Notes: generated by a model not told the origin, from the letters alone. Numbered from the stretch's first letter, positions 1 through 11,227 are shown. The stretch: 64,000 nt of DNA from Scilla litardierei (GCA_030789695.1 CM061142.1:571817281-571881280), one strand, 5' to 3'. Numbers and translations: made by a program.

Positions 1-291
1 TTAAAGCGATTTCTCCAAGAATTAGGGATCAAGCAGAAAATGTACATGGTACATTGTGATAGTCAAAGTGCTTTAGATCTGAGCAAGAATTCTATGTATC
101 ATGCTCGGACAAAGCACATTGACATTCGGTATCATTGGATACGGGAGGTGATCGATCAACAGCTGTTGAGACTATTGAAGATCCACACGAAGGAGAATCC
201 AGCAGATATGTTCACGAAGGTGGTGACACGGGAGAAGCTGGAGCTGTGCAGAGACATAGCTGGGATGGTTGTTCAGTGGAAATCATTTTGA
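1..291 (+). CDS. Ty1/copia polyprotein, C-terminal RNase H end (partial)
   Basis: The frame is open from the first base and ends at TGA 289-291, so about 96 codons of a longer polyprotein are present. The reading HCDSQSALDLSKN followed by HARTKHIDIRYHWIRE and ENPADMFTKVV is the conserved C-terminal part of copia RNase H, which degrades the RNA strand of the RNA:DNA hybrid during reverse transcription. The Asp of CDSQSA is a catalytic-site residue in this family. Everything upstream lies outside the window. A purine-rich tract follows about 8 bases after the stop, as expected for a copia 3' end. No break is visible in this short part, so whether the whole element is intact is unknown. Confidence 0.9.
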   Translation, partial: LKRFLQELGIKQKMYMVHCDSQSALDLSKNSMYHARTKHIDIRYHWIREVIDQQLLRLLKIHTKENPADMFTKVVTREKLELCRDIAGMVVQWKSF

Positions 292-298
292 TGCAGCT

Positions 299-311
299 GG
301 AGGGGGAGAAT
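299..311 (+). other. Polypurine tract and probable start of a copia 3' LTR
   Basis: GGAGGGGGAGAAT lies just after the RNase H stop and is followed by TGCTGCAAAT, the usual order of polypurine primer then LTR beginning with TG. The LTR's far end cannot be set because its partner copy is outside the window. Confidence 0.55.
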
Positions 312-768
312 TGCTGCAAATGAATTGTTCAGTGGAAATCATTTGCGAGAAAATCGTTGCCAGAAGAGTCAGAGTCGGGATTCATCACCATCCCATCCCA
401 CGACGGGCGGTTCAGGTTGCATGCCATTAGTCCTCGACCTCGATGGCAACAGTGACTTTCGGCTGTGGTGGTGGGCTAGGGTTGACAAAGACGTTCGCTG
501 AACCCAGAAGCTCCGAGTCGTTCCTTCGAATAATGACAGTTGATTTTGGTCGAGTTAGACGAGCCAGAGAGGTGTCGATTGGAGCACGAACGACCCATGG
601 GACCTCTGCTCGAGATCGGTCACGATTGAGTCCTCGATCGAGCTCTGACGTGTCAGGGAGGTTGCAATCAACGTGAACAAGCCAGGGGCATCAATAGGAG
701 CTCGAGCGAGTCATGGGGGTCTCCGGTTAAGATCTAGCATGGAGTTCCTCAAGCTTTGTTTGATCAGT
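312..768. other. No gene seen; probable 3' LTR and flanking repeat sequence
   Basis: The first part is probably the copia 3' LTR. The stretch GTTCAGTGGAAATCATTT occurs twice, about 57 bases apart, once inside the RNase H coding end and once after the polypurine tract. The rest contains recurring gatcgagc/cgagcga words but no convincing coding frame. Confidence 0.4.
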
Positions 769-1740
769 CGACAACAAAGAACTGATCGGTCCTTTCAGCA
801 GCATAGATTGGTAGATCGGTAAATAACGGCGCCCGATCGACCGTGTTGGTAGAGGAGCTTTAGGGCCTGTTCTTTTGTAGGAAAGTGTAAGTGGGAAAGT
901 TGAGAATGTGTGGAGTCTGAGGAGAGAGAAGTTGGTGTGTAGTGTGTTCTTTTGGTGGAAAGTGAGGTTGGATTGTTGAGTTGGAAAGTTGAGGTGGAGC
1001 CGACTCCGTGTAGTGTGTTCATTTGGTTGAAAAAAATTGGTTGAAGAAAGTGAGGTGGAGTCCATTCAAATTTAAATTATTACTCTTTAAAATAAACTAA
1101 ATAACTTAAGCTAAACTAAAAACTAATTAAACTAATTAATTAATAATTAGTAAACTATTCCATGCCTCATTCAGACATTATTGGTTGCGGGGCCCATGCA
1201 AATCAATTGTGTTTGTTAATCATAATATATTTTAATAATATTATAAAACATGTGAGTGTGATTAGGGGTGAGAGAAGGATTATTGTGCACTTCTGCGTGC
1301 AAAGTAACCGCGCGCATCCCGATTGGCCAGCCAACGAAGCGGGACCCACACAAACCCAAATTCTTGTGTAATCGGAGCAAATTTTGTGGATTTCAAAAGA
1401 CGCCTCGGATTCCCACTGACATGCAACATGTCAGACTTTTTTCCCATTTTTTTCAAAACCACAAAAGAACACACTTAAAAAATCTGGTGAAGGAATCCAG
1501 TGAATCAGAGGGGAAAAGTGTATCAACAGTAATTTTTGCACTTTCTCTTCCCCACAATCCGAGTAAAGAACAGGCGCTTAGTCGATCAATCGACGACAAT
1601 GCCCACTTGGTCGTTTTGGCAGCAAAGCTTGGTCTATTGGTTCACAACAACGCCCGATCGGCCGTGTTGGTAGCGGAGCTTTAGTCGATAAATCGACGAC
1701 AACGCCCTCTTGGTCGTTTTGGCATCTGAACTTGATTGAT
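769..1740. repeat. 103-bp-period tandem repeat split by a MITE
   Basis: Units are recognisable by GTCGAT(A/C)AATCGACGACAA, CTTGGTCGTTTTGGCA and CCCGATCG(A/G)CCGTGTTGGTAG. The second unit starts at 1581 and the next at 1684, a period of 103 bases. The first unit (about 769-862) is separated from the second by the inserted element at 863-1577. The array decays after about 1740. No coding capacity is seen. Confidence 0.7.
863..1577. mobile_element. PIF/Harbinger-like MITE, 715 bp, TSD TTA
   Basis: The ends are imperfect inverted repeats: GGGCCTGTTCTTTTGT at the left and, read in reverse complement, GCGCCTGTTCTTTACT at the right. TTA flanks it on both sides (860-862 and 1578-1580). The homologous point of the next tandem-repeat unit (1675-1700) reads GAGCTTTAGTCGATAAATCG with a single TTA, so the uninterrupted site is visible in the same window. 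A TTA/TAA target and GGGCC-type ends fit the PIF/Harbinger superfamily. No transposase is encoded, so it must have been moved in trans. Subterminal copies of a TTCTTTTG(T/G)TGGAAAGTG-like motif recur near 869, 946 and 1017. Confidence 0.85.
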
Positions 1741-2855
1741 CCGATGAAGAATTGCGGTTGGGGCAAAACTCGTATATCTGAGCTCGTACATCGACTATAT
1801 TGCGAGCAATTCTCCATCGGCCTCCTTTACGAAGGCGATTCGATCGCCGCCCGTTAGCTTTGCCAGGGGCATGGCCTCATCGTGGAATTACGCGTGGTCA
1901 GAAGCCTTTTACGCGGCTTTTATTAGGAATTGATCTGTTGTTGATTGAGGTTGATGCAGCTCCACATCCCTAATTCAAAAATGGAAAATTGTAGAAGGGA
2001 TATCTTTAGGAGAATATTCAAAAATTACCATTGAAATAAAACCAATGGAACTACAATTCATTAAAATAAGAATAACATAAGAATAACGAAGAAAATGGTT
2101 TCTTTTCGGGAGGCAGATTTTTGCCCGATTAACCCAATCTCGTTCTACGCATATGACCCAGGCTGACGATGGAGGCTCAGGTCAGGCTGACGATGGATCG
2201 ATCGATCGATCTGCGGATGATGGATTGCTCAGATCCCCACCGCTAGCATGTGTGGCCGTTCGAAGGTCGCGATAACGACAGTCGAATATTAGGATGAGCA
2301 CTTGTTACGGCCTAAAGATCGTGATAGTTCGACCTTCCATCGAAACCCGCCGGATACCGGGCCAGATCGCCCCTCCTTCACGAAGCCTACTTAGACCAGT
2401 GGCAGTGCGCTCCTCGCCTCGACTTCGTAGGCCGCTCACGTATTCCCCCAGGTCCGCTAGGCGCCCGGCGACCCTAAAGTCCGCCTCGACCAGGGGAGGG
2501 GCGCACTCCGCCCCGACTGGCCTCCTAGACCAGGGGAAGGGCGCACCCCGCTCCGACTGGTGGGAAGTCGCACTCCGCCACGATCCCTGTCGGTTGCGTG
2601 CATGTTACCCTCTGAGCTCGCCAGGCATAGCGAGCAAGGCATGCGACTGATCTCTCGTCATCAGTCAGGAGCAACTTAACGACTCATCTGCGGCCACGCT
2701 CCTCAAACGCACTCCGACAAATCTTCGCCACATCGGACACGACAAACAACCTAGTACAAGGACGCTACTAACACTTCCGCCGCTCGACAACCTGACAAAG
2801 TGCCCCTGGCCGCTGCGCCCCCTGACACAGTGCTTTCGGCCCTGACACCCTGACA
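1741..2855. other. No gene seen; repeat-derived sequence
   Basis: GGCTGACGATGGA occurs twice near 2161-2195, followed by a short GATC microsatellite (about 2193-2210). At 2470-2580 a GACCAGGGGA(G/A)GGGCGCA motif recurs with CCGACTGG. The text resembles decayed LTR or UTR sequence and no coding frame is supported. It probably belongs with 4978-5260, from which it is separated by the solo LTR. Confidence 0.4.
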
Positions 2856-2860
2856 AAGGC

Positions 2861-4972
2861 TGTTGGATCTGGATCCTAGCCTGGAGGGGGTGAATAGGCT
2901 TATAAAAATAATTCGTGCAACCCACAAATAAGCTCACGCAGTTATAGCAGCAGCAGAGTAAATAAAATGCAGACACAGAGTACACAACAGATTTACCCTG
3001 GTTCGGTCGTCCCAACGACCTACTCCAGCCCCCAAAGCAGATACTAGTATTGAATAGCGCAATAGGTACAAAACCACAAGTTAGAGCACGCTCAGAGCAC
3101 CCTCTATGTCTCTACACTCGCCAGGCTCTCAGTACCCCCACTCACTATGTTTTCTCTCACTATCAATCCTAGTAACGCTTTCTACCAGCTAGTCCCAAAC
3201 TGCCTGGGTCCCACTTGTCTATTCCCAACTAGACAAGTCCCAAAATAGTCACAGAAAAATAGGTAAAGTTTCCCCTACAGAGAACGTTACACTAAGACAC
3301 GAATAAAAGAGTTTAAGAGTTTAGAAATGCTCAGTTCGTGTCCGTGTAGGCGTCTTTGTCAATCAGCACGTCGTCAGCTCCAATCTGACGCAAACGGTGT
3401 CTCAATCTGACTCCTGGATTGCAAAATACACACTGGTCTGTGTGGAAAGAAATTCAGTTCAAATCCTTATAATTGGGCGGTCTGTGCGCTCAGCAACTCC
3501 TTTAACTCAAGCGGTCGGTGCGCAGAGCAAAACAGTTCAAATCCATTTAATAAGCGGTCTGTGCGTAGAGCAGCTCCCTAAATAATTCCACGTCAGCAAT
3601 TTACGCGGAGGTCGCTTCTTTCGTTTTGATGCGATTGCCACGTCAGCCCGCAAATACTCCGCTTCGTCTCCTTCAAGTTTTAGGGCATGCAGGTGGATCT
3701 CTCGAACGGGCGGCACCTCTTCTCCGGCGACGGCGATTCTGGCTTCGTCAACAACTCTCCCGACTTCGTCAGCAACTCTCCCGACGATCACTTCAACAAC
3801 GGCGGCGCTCGAAGTTCACGGTGGGTTCGACAGCTTCAGTGGCGACGGGAACTTCTCTTCGACGTGTAGCAGCTCCAGTGGCGTGATGATGATGAGAGCG
3901 ACAGACTGCGGAGTCTAATGGCGATGATACAGCGGCTGTCAGTGAGGGTCGACGAAAAAAGCAACCACTCCGACTCACGGCGGTGGGTGCTTCGACTTCA
4001 GCAGTGAACGGCGGCCGAGGAGATGATGCGGTGTTGAGCAGTCAGCTGCGAGTTCCTCCGACAGTTGGGTCTACCGCAACGACGACGTCGACTTTGTGGG
4101 CTCCTCCGACGATGAGATGTGAGCAGCGAGGATTCGAACGCAGCAACTTCGACTCGTCTTCGACTCAATCTTCAGAGCAGCTTGTCGTTCTAGGGCATGC
4201 AGCGACAATGGCAAGATGGTTGCTTCGACTCCGATGTGCGGTTCTCCGATGGATCTCCACGAAGTAGACTTCGAGAGCTTTGAGATCGACGACTACGGCA
4301 ATGCTTCGACTTCGTGGTTGTTGGTGTGAAGATGATGTATACTTAACGCTTTAGCAATGGAGGAAGGGTTGAGGAGATTTAATGTGTAACCTTCCCTTGA
4401 GAGAGCTGATGTACCCGTGTATTTTGTTTGCCGCAGGATGATGATAAGAGGTTTAGGGTTTGCGTCTTTTTTCTTTGTTTGATGTCTGTTGTTGCGGTGG
4501 CTGTCGCACTTATTATTGTTGGCCGCTTTTTTGCTAGGGTATGAGATGTGGGGTTTATATAGGACCTGGGCTAGGGTTAGAACTTGATTGGCATGGCAAT
4601 GGATAGGGTAGGATCTATTGGCATCCCTAAGGATATGGGGGTTGAGAATAAATATGATTTTGGTATAAACAAGTAGATTTGATGAAATCCCTTTAGAATT
4701 CAAATTTGGCTCAATCTCTTTGTCTCTTTGGACCAAGTCCACCTTCTTATCTCAAATTGGACTAAGTCCACTTTCTTATCTCAAATTGGACTAAGTCCAC
4801 TTTGCCTAAACCAAAGCTCCCTCACACACCCAAATAGCTATACGAATAGCAATTTCTCAAATAGTGAAGGATGTATCGTTTCGCCAATCCTGAAACACAC
4901 TAAGCACACACGTCAGATGTAACGACACGTTTGTCATCATCAAACCAAGATCCTAGATCGTTGCTCCCAACA
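2861..4972 (-). mobile_element. Solo LTR of a Ty1/copia element, TSD AAGGC
   Basis: The plus strand runs from TGTTGGATCTGG to TTGCTCCCAACA and is bounded by AAGGC on both sides (2856-2860 and 4973-4977), a perfect 5-bp target duplication. Read on the minus strand it starts TGTTGGGAGCAACGATCTAGG and ends GGATCCAGATCCAACA, closely matching both ends of the LTRs at 33363-35413 and 38635-40684. The last about 400 bases are clearly homologous to that family and the middle is diverged. No internal region, primer site or polypurine tract is attached, so it is the product of LTR-LTR recombination. Internal features include three copies of GCGGTC(T/G)GTGCG (3477-3565) and a 29-bp triplication around AGTCCAC (4736-4800). 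Confidence 0.9.
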
Positions 4973-4977
4973 AAGGC

Positions 4978-5782
4978 ACCTCTGGCCGTTGTGCCATCTG
5001 ACAAAAGCGTGGCAGACACGCCATATCATGACATCCTCATCCAAAGCTTCTGCTAACAGAAGTGCTACCTCAGCATTTCGAGCCAGCACGCCACGTCGGC
5101 CTCACCTAACCGCCTCCATCAGGTATAAATACCCCTTCGCCTCCATCGGGAAAAGGGGTTGGCAAATTAACTCTGAATCAGGTATAAATATAGGATGCTG
5201 ACCCCTCCTCTTTCTCCATTACCGATGTGGGGACTAAACTATTTGGAGAAGAAAATCAATTTAGTTTGCCTTACTCGAAGGCTAAACTTTGACGAATTTT
5301 TTCTTCTTCACCGTTGAGCTCCAAGAACGATGTCATATATCATTGCGAATAGGGTTGAACGGTGAACGCGTAGAAAAAAACGACACTCCAATCCGAGTTC
5401 GTTTGACCCCTTAAACCAAGCCTCAAACATGGCCCAAAATCCATTTTTCGCAAAAAAAAACCAGCCGTAAAAAACCACTAGGGTTCGCAACCCAAAATTG
5501 TGGGCCCGCGATATTGGCCCCACCTCCAGCGCGCGCCAGCTGGGCGCGCTCGGTATGAGCCCCACTGGCGCGTGCTTATGCACGCGCCCGCGTGGGGCAC
5601 GTGCCCAGCATGCGCCCAGCGGGCGCGAGCAAGCGGGCCCTAGCCCGAACGAAGCGGGCGGGCCCCGCCTGCTACCGGCGGCGAGGGTGCCCTCTCTTAT
5701 AACGTGTGCGGGCGCTCGTCTGCCTTGCGGGCAGGGGCGCCCAAGGCGGGCGGGCGCCCGACCCGCAATGCCTAAATATGTC
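4978..5782. other. No gene seen; promoter-like and GC-rich flank
   Basis: Two TATA-like strings, AGGTATAAATACCCC (about 5120) and AGGTATAAATATAGG (about 5180), each preceded by ATCAGG, resemble a promoter inside an old LTR. From about 5500 to 5770 the sequence is very GC-rich with repeated GGGCGCG/GCGCGCC words. The chromovirus interrupts this sequence, which resumes at 17310. Confidence 0.4.
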
Positions 5783-5787
5783 TTTAT

Positions 5788-8468
5788 TGTAACGCATGTG
5801 TTTTAAGACGTGTTTGAAATCGTGCGTATCGGTATTTTATTTCAGTCGTCCGTGTAATTTTCGTCCGTACGTTCCTTGCTACACATCGACGCGAGCGCGT
5901 ATCCGTTTTTCCTTTTTACCGTATCATCATTAATTAACCATCAAGTTTAACTAAATACTTTAACTTAATTATCTTACTAATTACAACTTGCTAATCACTT
6001 TTAACTTTTACTGACTACTTTATTTATTTTAATAATTAATTTTACTTAATTACTTAATTACTCTAATCCTTTAACCTCCTATCTTAACTCATCATTCACG
6101 TTTAATTTTAAAACACATAGTTAGAGGAACAAACACGATTCTATGAACCAGGTTCCTCCCCCTAAAACATTAGTCAAAAGTGTACATTAAATTCCATCCT
6201 AATCAAAAACCTAATCTACTTAAATGGCTTTGACAAATGCTGCAACCTTGTCCCCCTGCTAATCCACTTAAGGATCAACAACGTCTTCTCTCCTGCAAGA
6301 AAAGCATTCGGCAAACCCATCATCTCCCCCCAAAAAAATCTATTCATCGTCAACTCAACCCAATTCCATCAACACAAACCAGCAAACAATTCCACCAAAA
6401 TCAGAACTCAAACCCCCCCCCCCCCCCCCCCCTTCAAATTCAGCCCCTCAAACAAATCAAACCCAAATCAGTTCCCAAACAAATCTTCCCAAGGTCAACC
6501 AGCAAACAAATTTCTCCCCAAAATCAATTTCCCAATCAAACCCAAACTGAAATTGGAAATAAAGAAAAACCCAAAATCTGAAACAACAACTTCAAATCCA
6601 AATAACCAATTTCAGATCCAAAAAGAAAACTTCAAATTTCAAACCCTCCTTCCTTCCTCTTCCCGAGTTCCCCCTCGCCTGCGCACCATCGCGCGCGCAC
6701 CGCCCGGAGCTCTGACAGGCCGCCCAGCCATCGCCGCGCCGCCCTGTGCCGGAGAGCCGCCGTGCAGACCTGTCCGTCGCGCGCACGTGTGTCGGAGAGC
6801 GCCGCCGCGCTGGGAAGCCGCCGGCCAGCGTCGTTCTCCCTTGCGTGAATCCCCCTTGTCCCCATGGCGTGAGCTTCTTTCCCAGTTGCTTCAAAAGAAA
6901 AAAAAAGAATAAAAGAAAAGGAGAGTGACAGACTGAAAATGAAAGAAGAAAGAATAGAGAAGAGTTAGAGAAAGACAGAGGAGAGGGTTAAAGAGAAGAG
7001 AGAGAGTTAAGAGGGAGAAATATTAATATATGTGAGAGGTATTATTGTTATAGGTGTAGGTTGGTGGTAATATTTTATATAGTGTTAACCTTGTCATTAG
7101 CTTATGGTAAGATTGGAATTAGTAGGGTTTTAGTATTAATTAGAATATTAACTTGTTGGTGTTAATTTCAGCATGTTAATAATTGTTAAATAATGTTAGG
7201 ATAATAAAATTAGAGTTATAAGGCTTATCATGTTAATATAAGAATGTTATAAGACAATATAAACATCACCCTAGCCAGAGAACCCAATTCAGGGATTAAC
7301 TTGATATTTTGATTATCTTACAACGAGTCTAATTCAGTGGTATGTTTAACCAAAACAGAGAATCAGACGTAGCATTACGTAGTACCCGTCAAGACGAACC
7401 CAACGACACCCAGAATGCTTCGTTCAGGCAAGTATTTATTGTATTTGAATTTGGGACATCTGCCAAAACTAGTACAAATATCATTTTAACATGCTCATAT
7501 GTTAACTGTTGTAACTGAATAAAAACGGACATTGCATGCTAATGACCCCTGATGAAAGAACAACTTTTCTCTACTTATCATCATTTGAACCAAAACGGAA
7601 TAGAGGGTAGGACACAGCACTCGAAACATAATGAGAACCCATCGATTACAGATGGAGAATGAAACTAGTCGGTGACTGGTTATGACACTTGGGTGGGGTT
7701 GCTCCTTAGTAGTAGGGTTCGTAGATGTAGCTTGACCACCTTACGGCTCCCTCTATAACCACACCAATGGAGGCAAGCAAGAAGGCGTCACGGTTAACCC
7801 CCGATGAAAGGGTGCATCAAGTACATACTACCAACCCGGACATGGACTTATCACGAGCACAATAAATTAAACATACAACTGTTTTACTTTTGAACTACAA
7901 ATTCATATATTCTCATACTTTACTTTCTGCACTTTTTCATAAATATGTACTAACGTTTTTTGTTCCATTGCAAGTTGTTCTTAATTCTTTTACTTTAAAT
8001 ATCTTGCCTCGCTGACATATATTTCATGTGTTTGTGAAATATATGTTAGGTTCAGAAACTGGTTACTTTGCAGACCCCGCTTTTGAGGATCCTACCTTAT
8101 AGGTGGACCCCGCCGATCAGAGTTACGAGGACGCTGAGGTCCTCCCTGCTGAAGATTAGAAAATTGTTGCAGTCTTTATCTATTTAGTTATATTTGTTAT
8201 TTTCAGGTGTGTTTGCTTTCAGCAGATTGTACGGCCATGCTAGGCCTATTGCCGCTTTGTGTACTTTGATTTAAAAACGCTGAAATAAAATTTGTAATAA
8301 ATATTTGTGTTGTTTCTGAGAAATTCGCGTGCAGGGACCTGCTTGCTAAATAACGCTATTGTGCTTAAGTCAAGGAAGGAAGAAAAAAAGTACTCCTTAT
8401 TTGCTTTAAGCACATGCGGACCCGCTCATGTTCTCGCTCCCAAGTACAATGGGAAGCGGGACGTGACA
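5788..8468 (+). repeat. 5' LTR of the chromovirus
   Basis: It runs from TGTAACGCATGTG to GGGACGTGACA and aligns throughout with 14655-17304. It contains a 20-base poly-C run (6413-6432) where the 3' copy has only about six Cs, and a CT/GA-rich stretch (about 6880-7015). Short reading frames here (for example 6237-6581 and 6553-6912) reappear in the other LTR only in altered form and are not genes. Confidence 0.9.
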
Positions 8469-8605
8469 GGTTTTAGTGGTGGCCCACGCAGGTCTTCTCC
8501 TCTTCTTACACTAAGCGAGACTCTTCAGAAACAGTATAGATATTATTACTAACCAGCTCGTTTAAATAAACTTGTACACAAATTTTTAACTTTTCCGTTT
8601 ACAGC

Positions 8606-8839
8606 TTGACAGGAAGACATAACACTCGCAATGGGAATGGAGTCAATGGGAACGATGATCCCGACATCAATGAACTCCTAGGTGTTATGAGAGGCATGCT
8701 GGAGATCCAGCAGCAGCTGATTCAGCAAAGACAAGCTGCACCACCGGCACCACCGCCTCCTCCTCAAGCTACACCCGGAGCCAAGCAATTTCGGGAGCTG
8801 AACCCGAAGAGGTTCTCGGAAACAGAAGGGCCGATATGA
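8606..8839 (+). pseudogene. Duplicated 5' fragment of chromovirus gag
   Basis: A 77-residue frame beginning MTGRHNTRNGNGVNG and continuing DINELLGVMRGMLEIQQQLIQQ matches the start of the gag copy at 10026. A Pro-rich stretch APPAPPPPPQ follows, then the frame stops at the point corresponding to ETEGPIGAEEW in the second copy. It is the left member of a duplicated leader plus gag segment (8469-8860 compared with 9890-10280). Nothing downstream continues the protein, so it is a dead copy. Confidence 0.8.
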
Positions 8840-8889
8840 GCTAAAGACATGGGCCAGAAGTACGGAAGACGGTCTGAGTCTTTTCCGTA

Positions 8890-9890
8890 TTGAATTTTGA
8901 TTATCTTACAACGAGTCTAATTCATTGGTATGTTTAACCAAAACAGAGAACCAGACGTATCATTACGTAGTACCCGTCAAGACGAACCCGACGACACCTA
9001 GAAACGCTTCGTTCAGGCAAGTATTTATTGTATTGAATCTGGGACAACTACCAAAACTATTACAATCATCATTTTGATATGCTCATACTTTATCTGTTGT
9101 AGTTGATTATTTTGGTGGAATTGTTTGCTGTTGATTTGGTGAAATTGGTTTGCAGAAGGGTTTTCTTGCAGGAGATGATGGGTTTGTAATCCTTAAGAAA
9201 GATTGGCAGGGAACATGTAGCAGCATTAGTCAAAAGATTAGGTTTTTGATTAGGATTGGAAATTAATGAAATCTTTTGACTAATTGTGAAGAAAACGTGT
9301 GTGTTTTGATTTAAAATGAGAATTAATTGTTTTGTTGACTAATCTCTTCTTAGGGGGAGGAACCTGGTTCAAAGAAAATGTGTTTGTTGTCTGTTAGATT
9401 AGTCAAGGCCAATTAATTAGATTAGGTTTTCGATGAACTCAAAATCCCCCCATCAAATTCAGCCCCTCAAACAAATCAAACCCAAATCAGTTCCCAAACA
9501 AATCTTCCCAAGATCAACCAGCAAACAAATTTCTCCCTAAAATCAATTTCCCAATCAAACCCAAACTGAAATTGGAAACAAAGAAAAACCCAAAATCTGA
9601 AACAACTTCATATTCAAATCACCAATTTCAGATCCAAAAAGAAAACTTCAGATTTCTTTGTTCCATTGCAAGTTGTTCTTAATTCTTTTACTTTAAATAT
9701 CTTGCTGAGCTTCTCGCTGACATATATTTCATGTGTTTGTGAAATATATGTTAGGTTCAGAGACTGATTACTTTGCAGACCCCGCTTTTGAGGATCCTAC
9801 CTTAGAGGTGGACCTCGCTGATCAAAGTTACGAGGACGCTGAGGTCCTCCCTGCTGAGACTAGACAATTGTTGCAGTCTTCATCTACAGG
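8890..9890. repeat. Scrambled LTR-derived insert within the chromovirus leader
   Basis: Pieces of the element's own LTR are joined out of order. 8894-9080 matches LTR sequence around 7300-7490. About 9107-9440 is the reverse complement of LTR sequence around 6130-6400, including the GGGGGAGGAACCTGGTTC string. 9446-9655 is direct LTR sequence as at 6425-6640, and 9655-9890 is direct sequence as at 7960-8160. The insert ends where the leader and gag start are repeated. Mixed orientation suggests template switching during reverse transcription or rearrangement after insertion. Confidence 0.75.
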
Positions 9891-10025
9891 TTTTAGTGGT
9901 GGCCCACGGAGGTCTTCTCCTCCTTTTGCACTAAGCGAGACACTTCAGAAACAGTATAGATATTATTACTAACCAGCTCGTTTAAGTAAACTTGTACACA
10001 AATGTTTACCTTTTTCGTTTACAGC

Positions 10026-11130
10026 ATGGCAGGAAGGCATAACACTCGCAATAGGAATGGAGTTAATGGGAACGGTGATCCCGACATCAATGAACTCCTA
10101 GGTGTTATGAGAGGCATGCTCGAGATCCAGCAGCAGCTGATTCAGCAATGACAAGCTTCGCCACCTTCACCACCGCCTCATCCTCAAGCTACACCCGGAG
10201 CCAAGCAATTTCGGGAGCTGAACCCGAAGAGCTTCTCGGGAACAGAAGGGCCGATAGGAGCTGAAGAATGGGCCAGGAGTACGGAAGACGATCTGAGTAT
10301 TTCTCGTATTGATCAAGTTGGATGGGTTGAAGTCGCCAAGAAGCAACTGACGGACAATGTACGAAACTGGTGGGACAGATAAGAAGCCCGTCTGGTTAAG
10401 CCCATCAACTGGGCCATGTTTCGAGAGCGTATCAACGCTCAATAATTTCCTCGATCAGCTAAGAGGGAACTGCATCAACGCTTTGTCAATCTAAAGCAAG
10501 GCAACCGGGTAGTTGATGAATAGGAGGCGGAATTCTCTACGCTCAGTCGATTTGCTCCACACCTAGTGGAGGATCCCGAAGACTGCGTGAATCAATTTCT
10601 CCAGGGCCTAGACCTGAATATTCAGGGCTTGATGTCTTCAACGAACCCAACCACACTTCAGGGAGTGTTGAACGCTGCCAGGGATTATGAGCGTGTTCAG
10701 AGGCGTAAGAAGGCGCTTCAGATCAGAGGAAGCAGATGTCCACCAGAGCCACCCAGTGGCAATCTCAGGCCTACTCAGACTGTTCAATTCGAGAGGCCTG
10801 CTGCTCCTGTCAATAATCGACCTCAGATGGTATGTTTTCACTGCAAGCGAACTGGACATCTCAAGAAGGACTGCAGAGAGCTGATGAACCAATGCCTGAT
10901 ATGCGGATCATCTGCACATGCCACTAGGGACTGCCCTCGCCGCACCAATAATCCGATGACTGCTGGACCTTCTGGACCTGTTCAGCATGGAGCTCCAGGA
11001 CCGAATCAACGCGGACAACCTCTGGCTCCGCAGCAGAGAGCTTATGATCAGGCGAGGCAGAACCAGCCGAAGCGACAGGCATTTACCATGACTGCCGCTG
11101 AGACCGAGACTGATAAACAAGTAATCTCAG
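10026..11130 (+). pseudogene. Chromovirus gag with four in-frame stops
   Basis: The frame starts ATG 10026 and is continuous in homology to 11130. It holds the capsid-like region (WVEVAKKQLTDNVRNWW, REL.QRFVNLKQGN, FAPHLVEDPEDCVNQFLQGL) and two zinc knuckles, CFHCKRTGHLKKDC and CLICGSSAHATRDC, both CX2CX4HX4C, which bind the packaged RNA. In-frame stops lie at 10149-10151 (TGA), 10380-10382 (TAA), 10443-10445 (TAA) and 10521-10523 (TAG). An open stretch from 10566 to 11141 remains. The end coincides with a GT donor-like site at 11131, after which the reading moves to another frame. Confidence 0.88.
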
Positions 11131-11227
11131 GTATTACCTAAAATATTCTTTTTATATGCTTATGGTATGTTTATTTATGTGTGTTTGATTTATTTTCCCT
11201 TAGCTAAGGTGTTTCCCTACATTCTAG
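11131..11227 (+). other. Candidate 97-nt intron between gag and protease
   Basis: The sequence starts GTATTACCTAAAATATTC and ends CCCTACATTCTAG. It is AT-rich with stops in all frames. Splitting the coding sequence here joins VISG to VILVASHPALSLFDFGAS, the normal context upstream of the protease motif in this lineage, and moves from the gag frame to the pol frame with a split Gly codon. I infer splicing from the sequence only; a decayed junction is the alternative. Confidence 0.5.

Noticed and set aside
3626..4267. Plus-strand frames in the solo copia LTR
   Set aside because: Overlapping frames driven by GC-rich CGACGG repeats within an LTR; no known domain.
6237..6912. Overlapping frames in the chromovirus 5' LTR
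   Set aside because: They lie in LTR sequence, depend on the poly-C length and are not conserved in frame in the 3' LTR.
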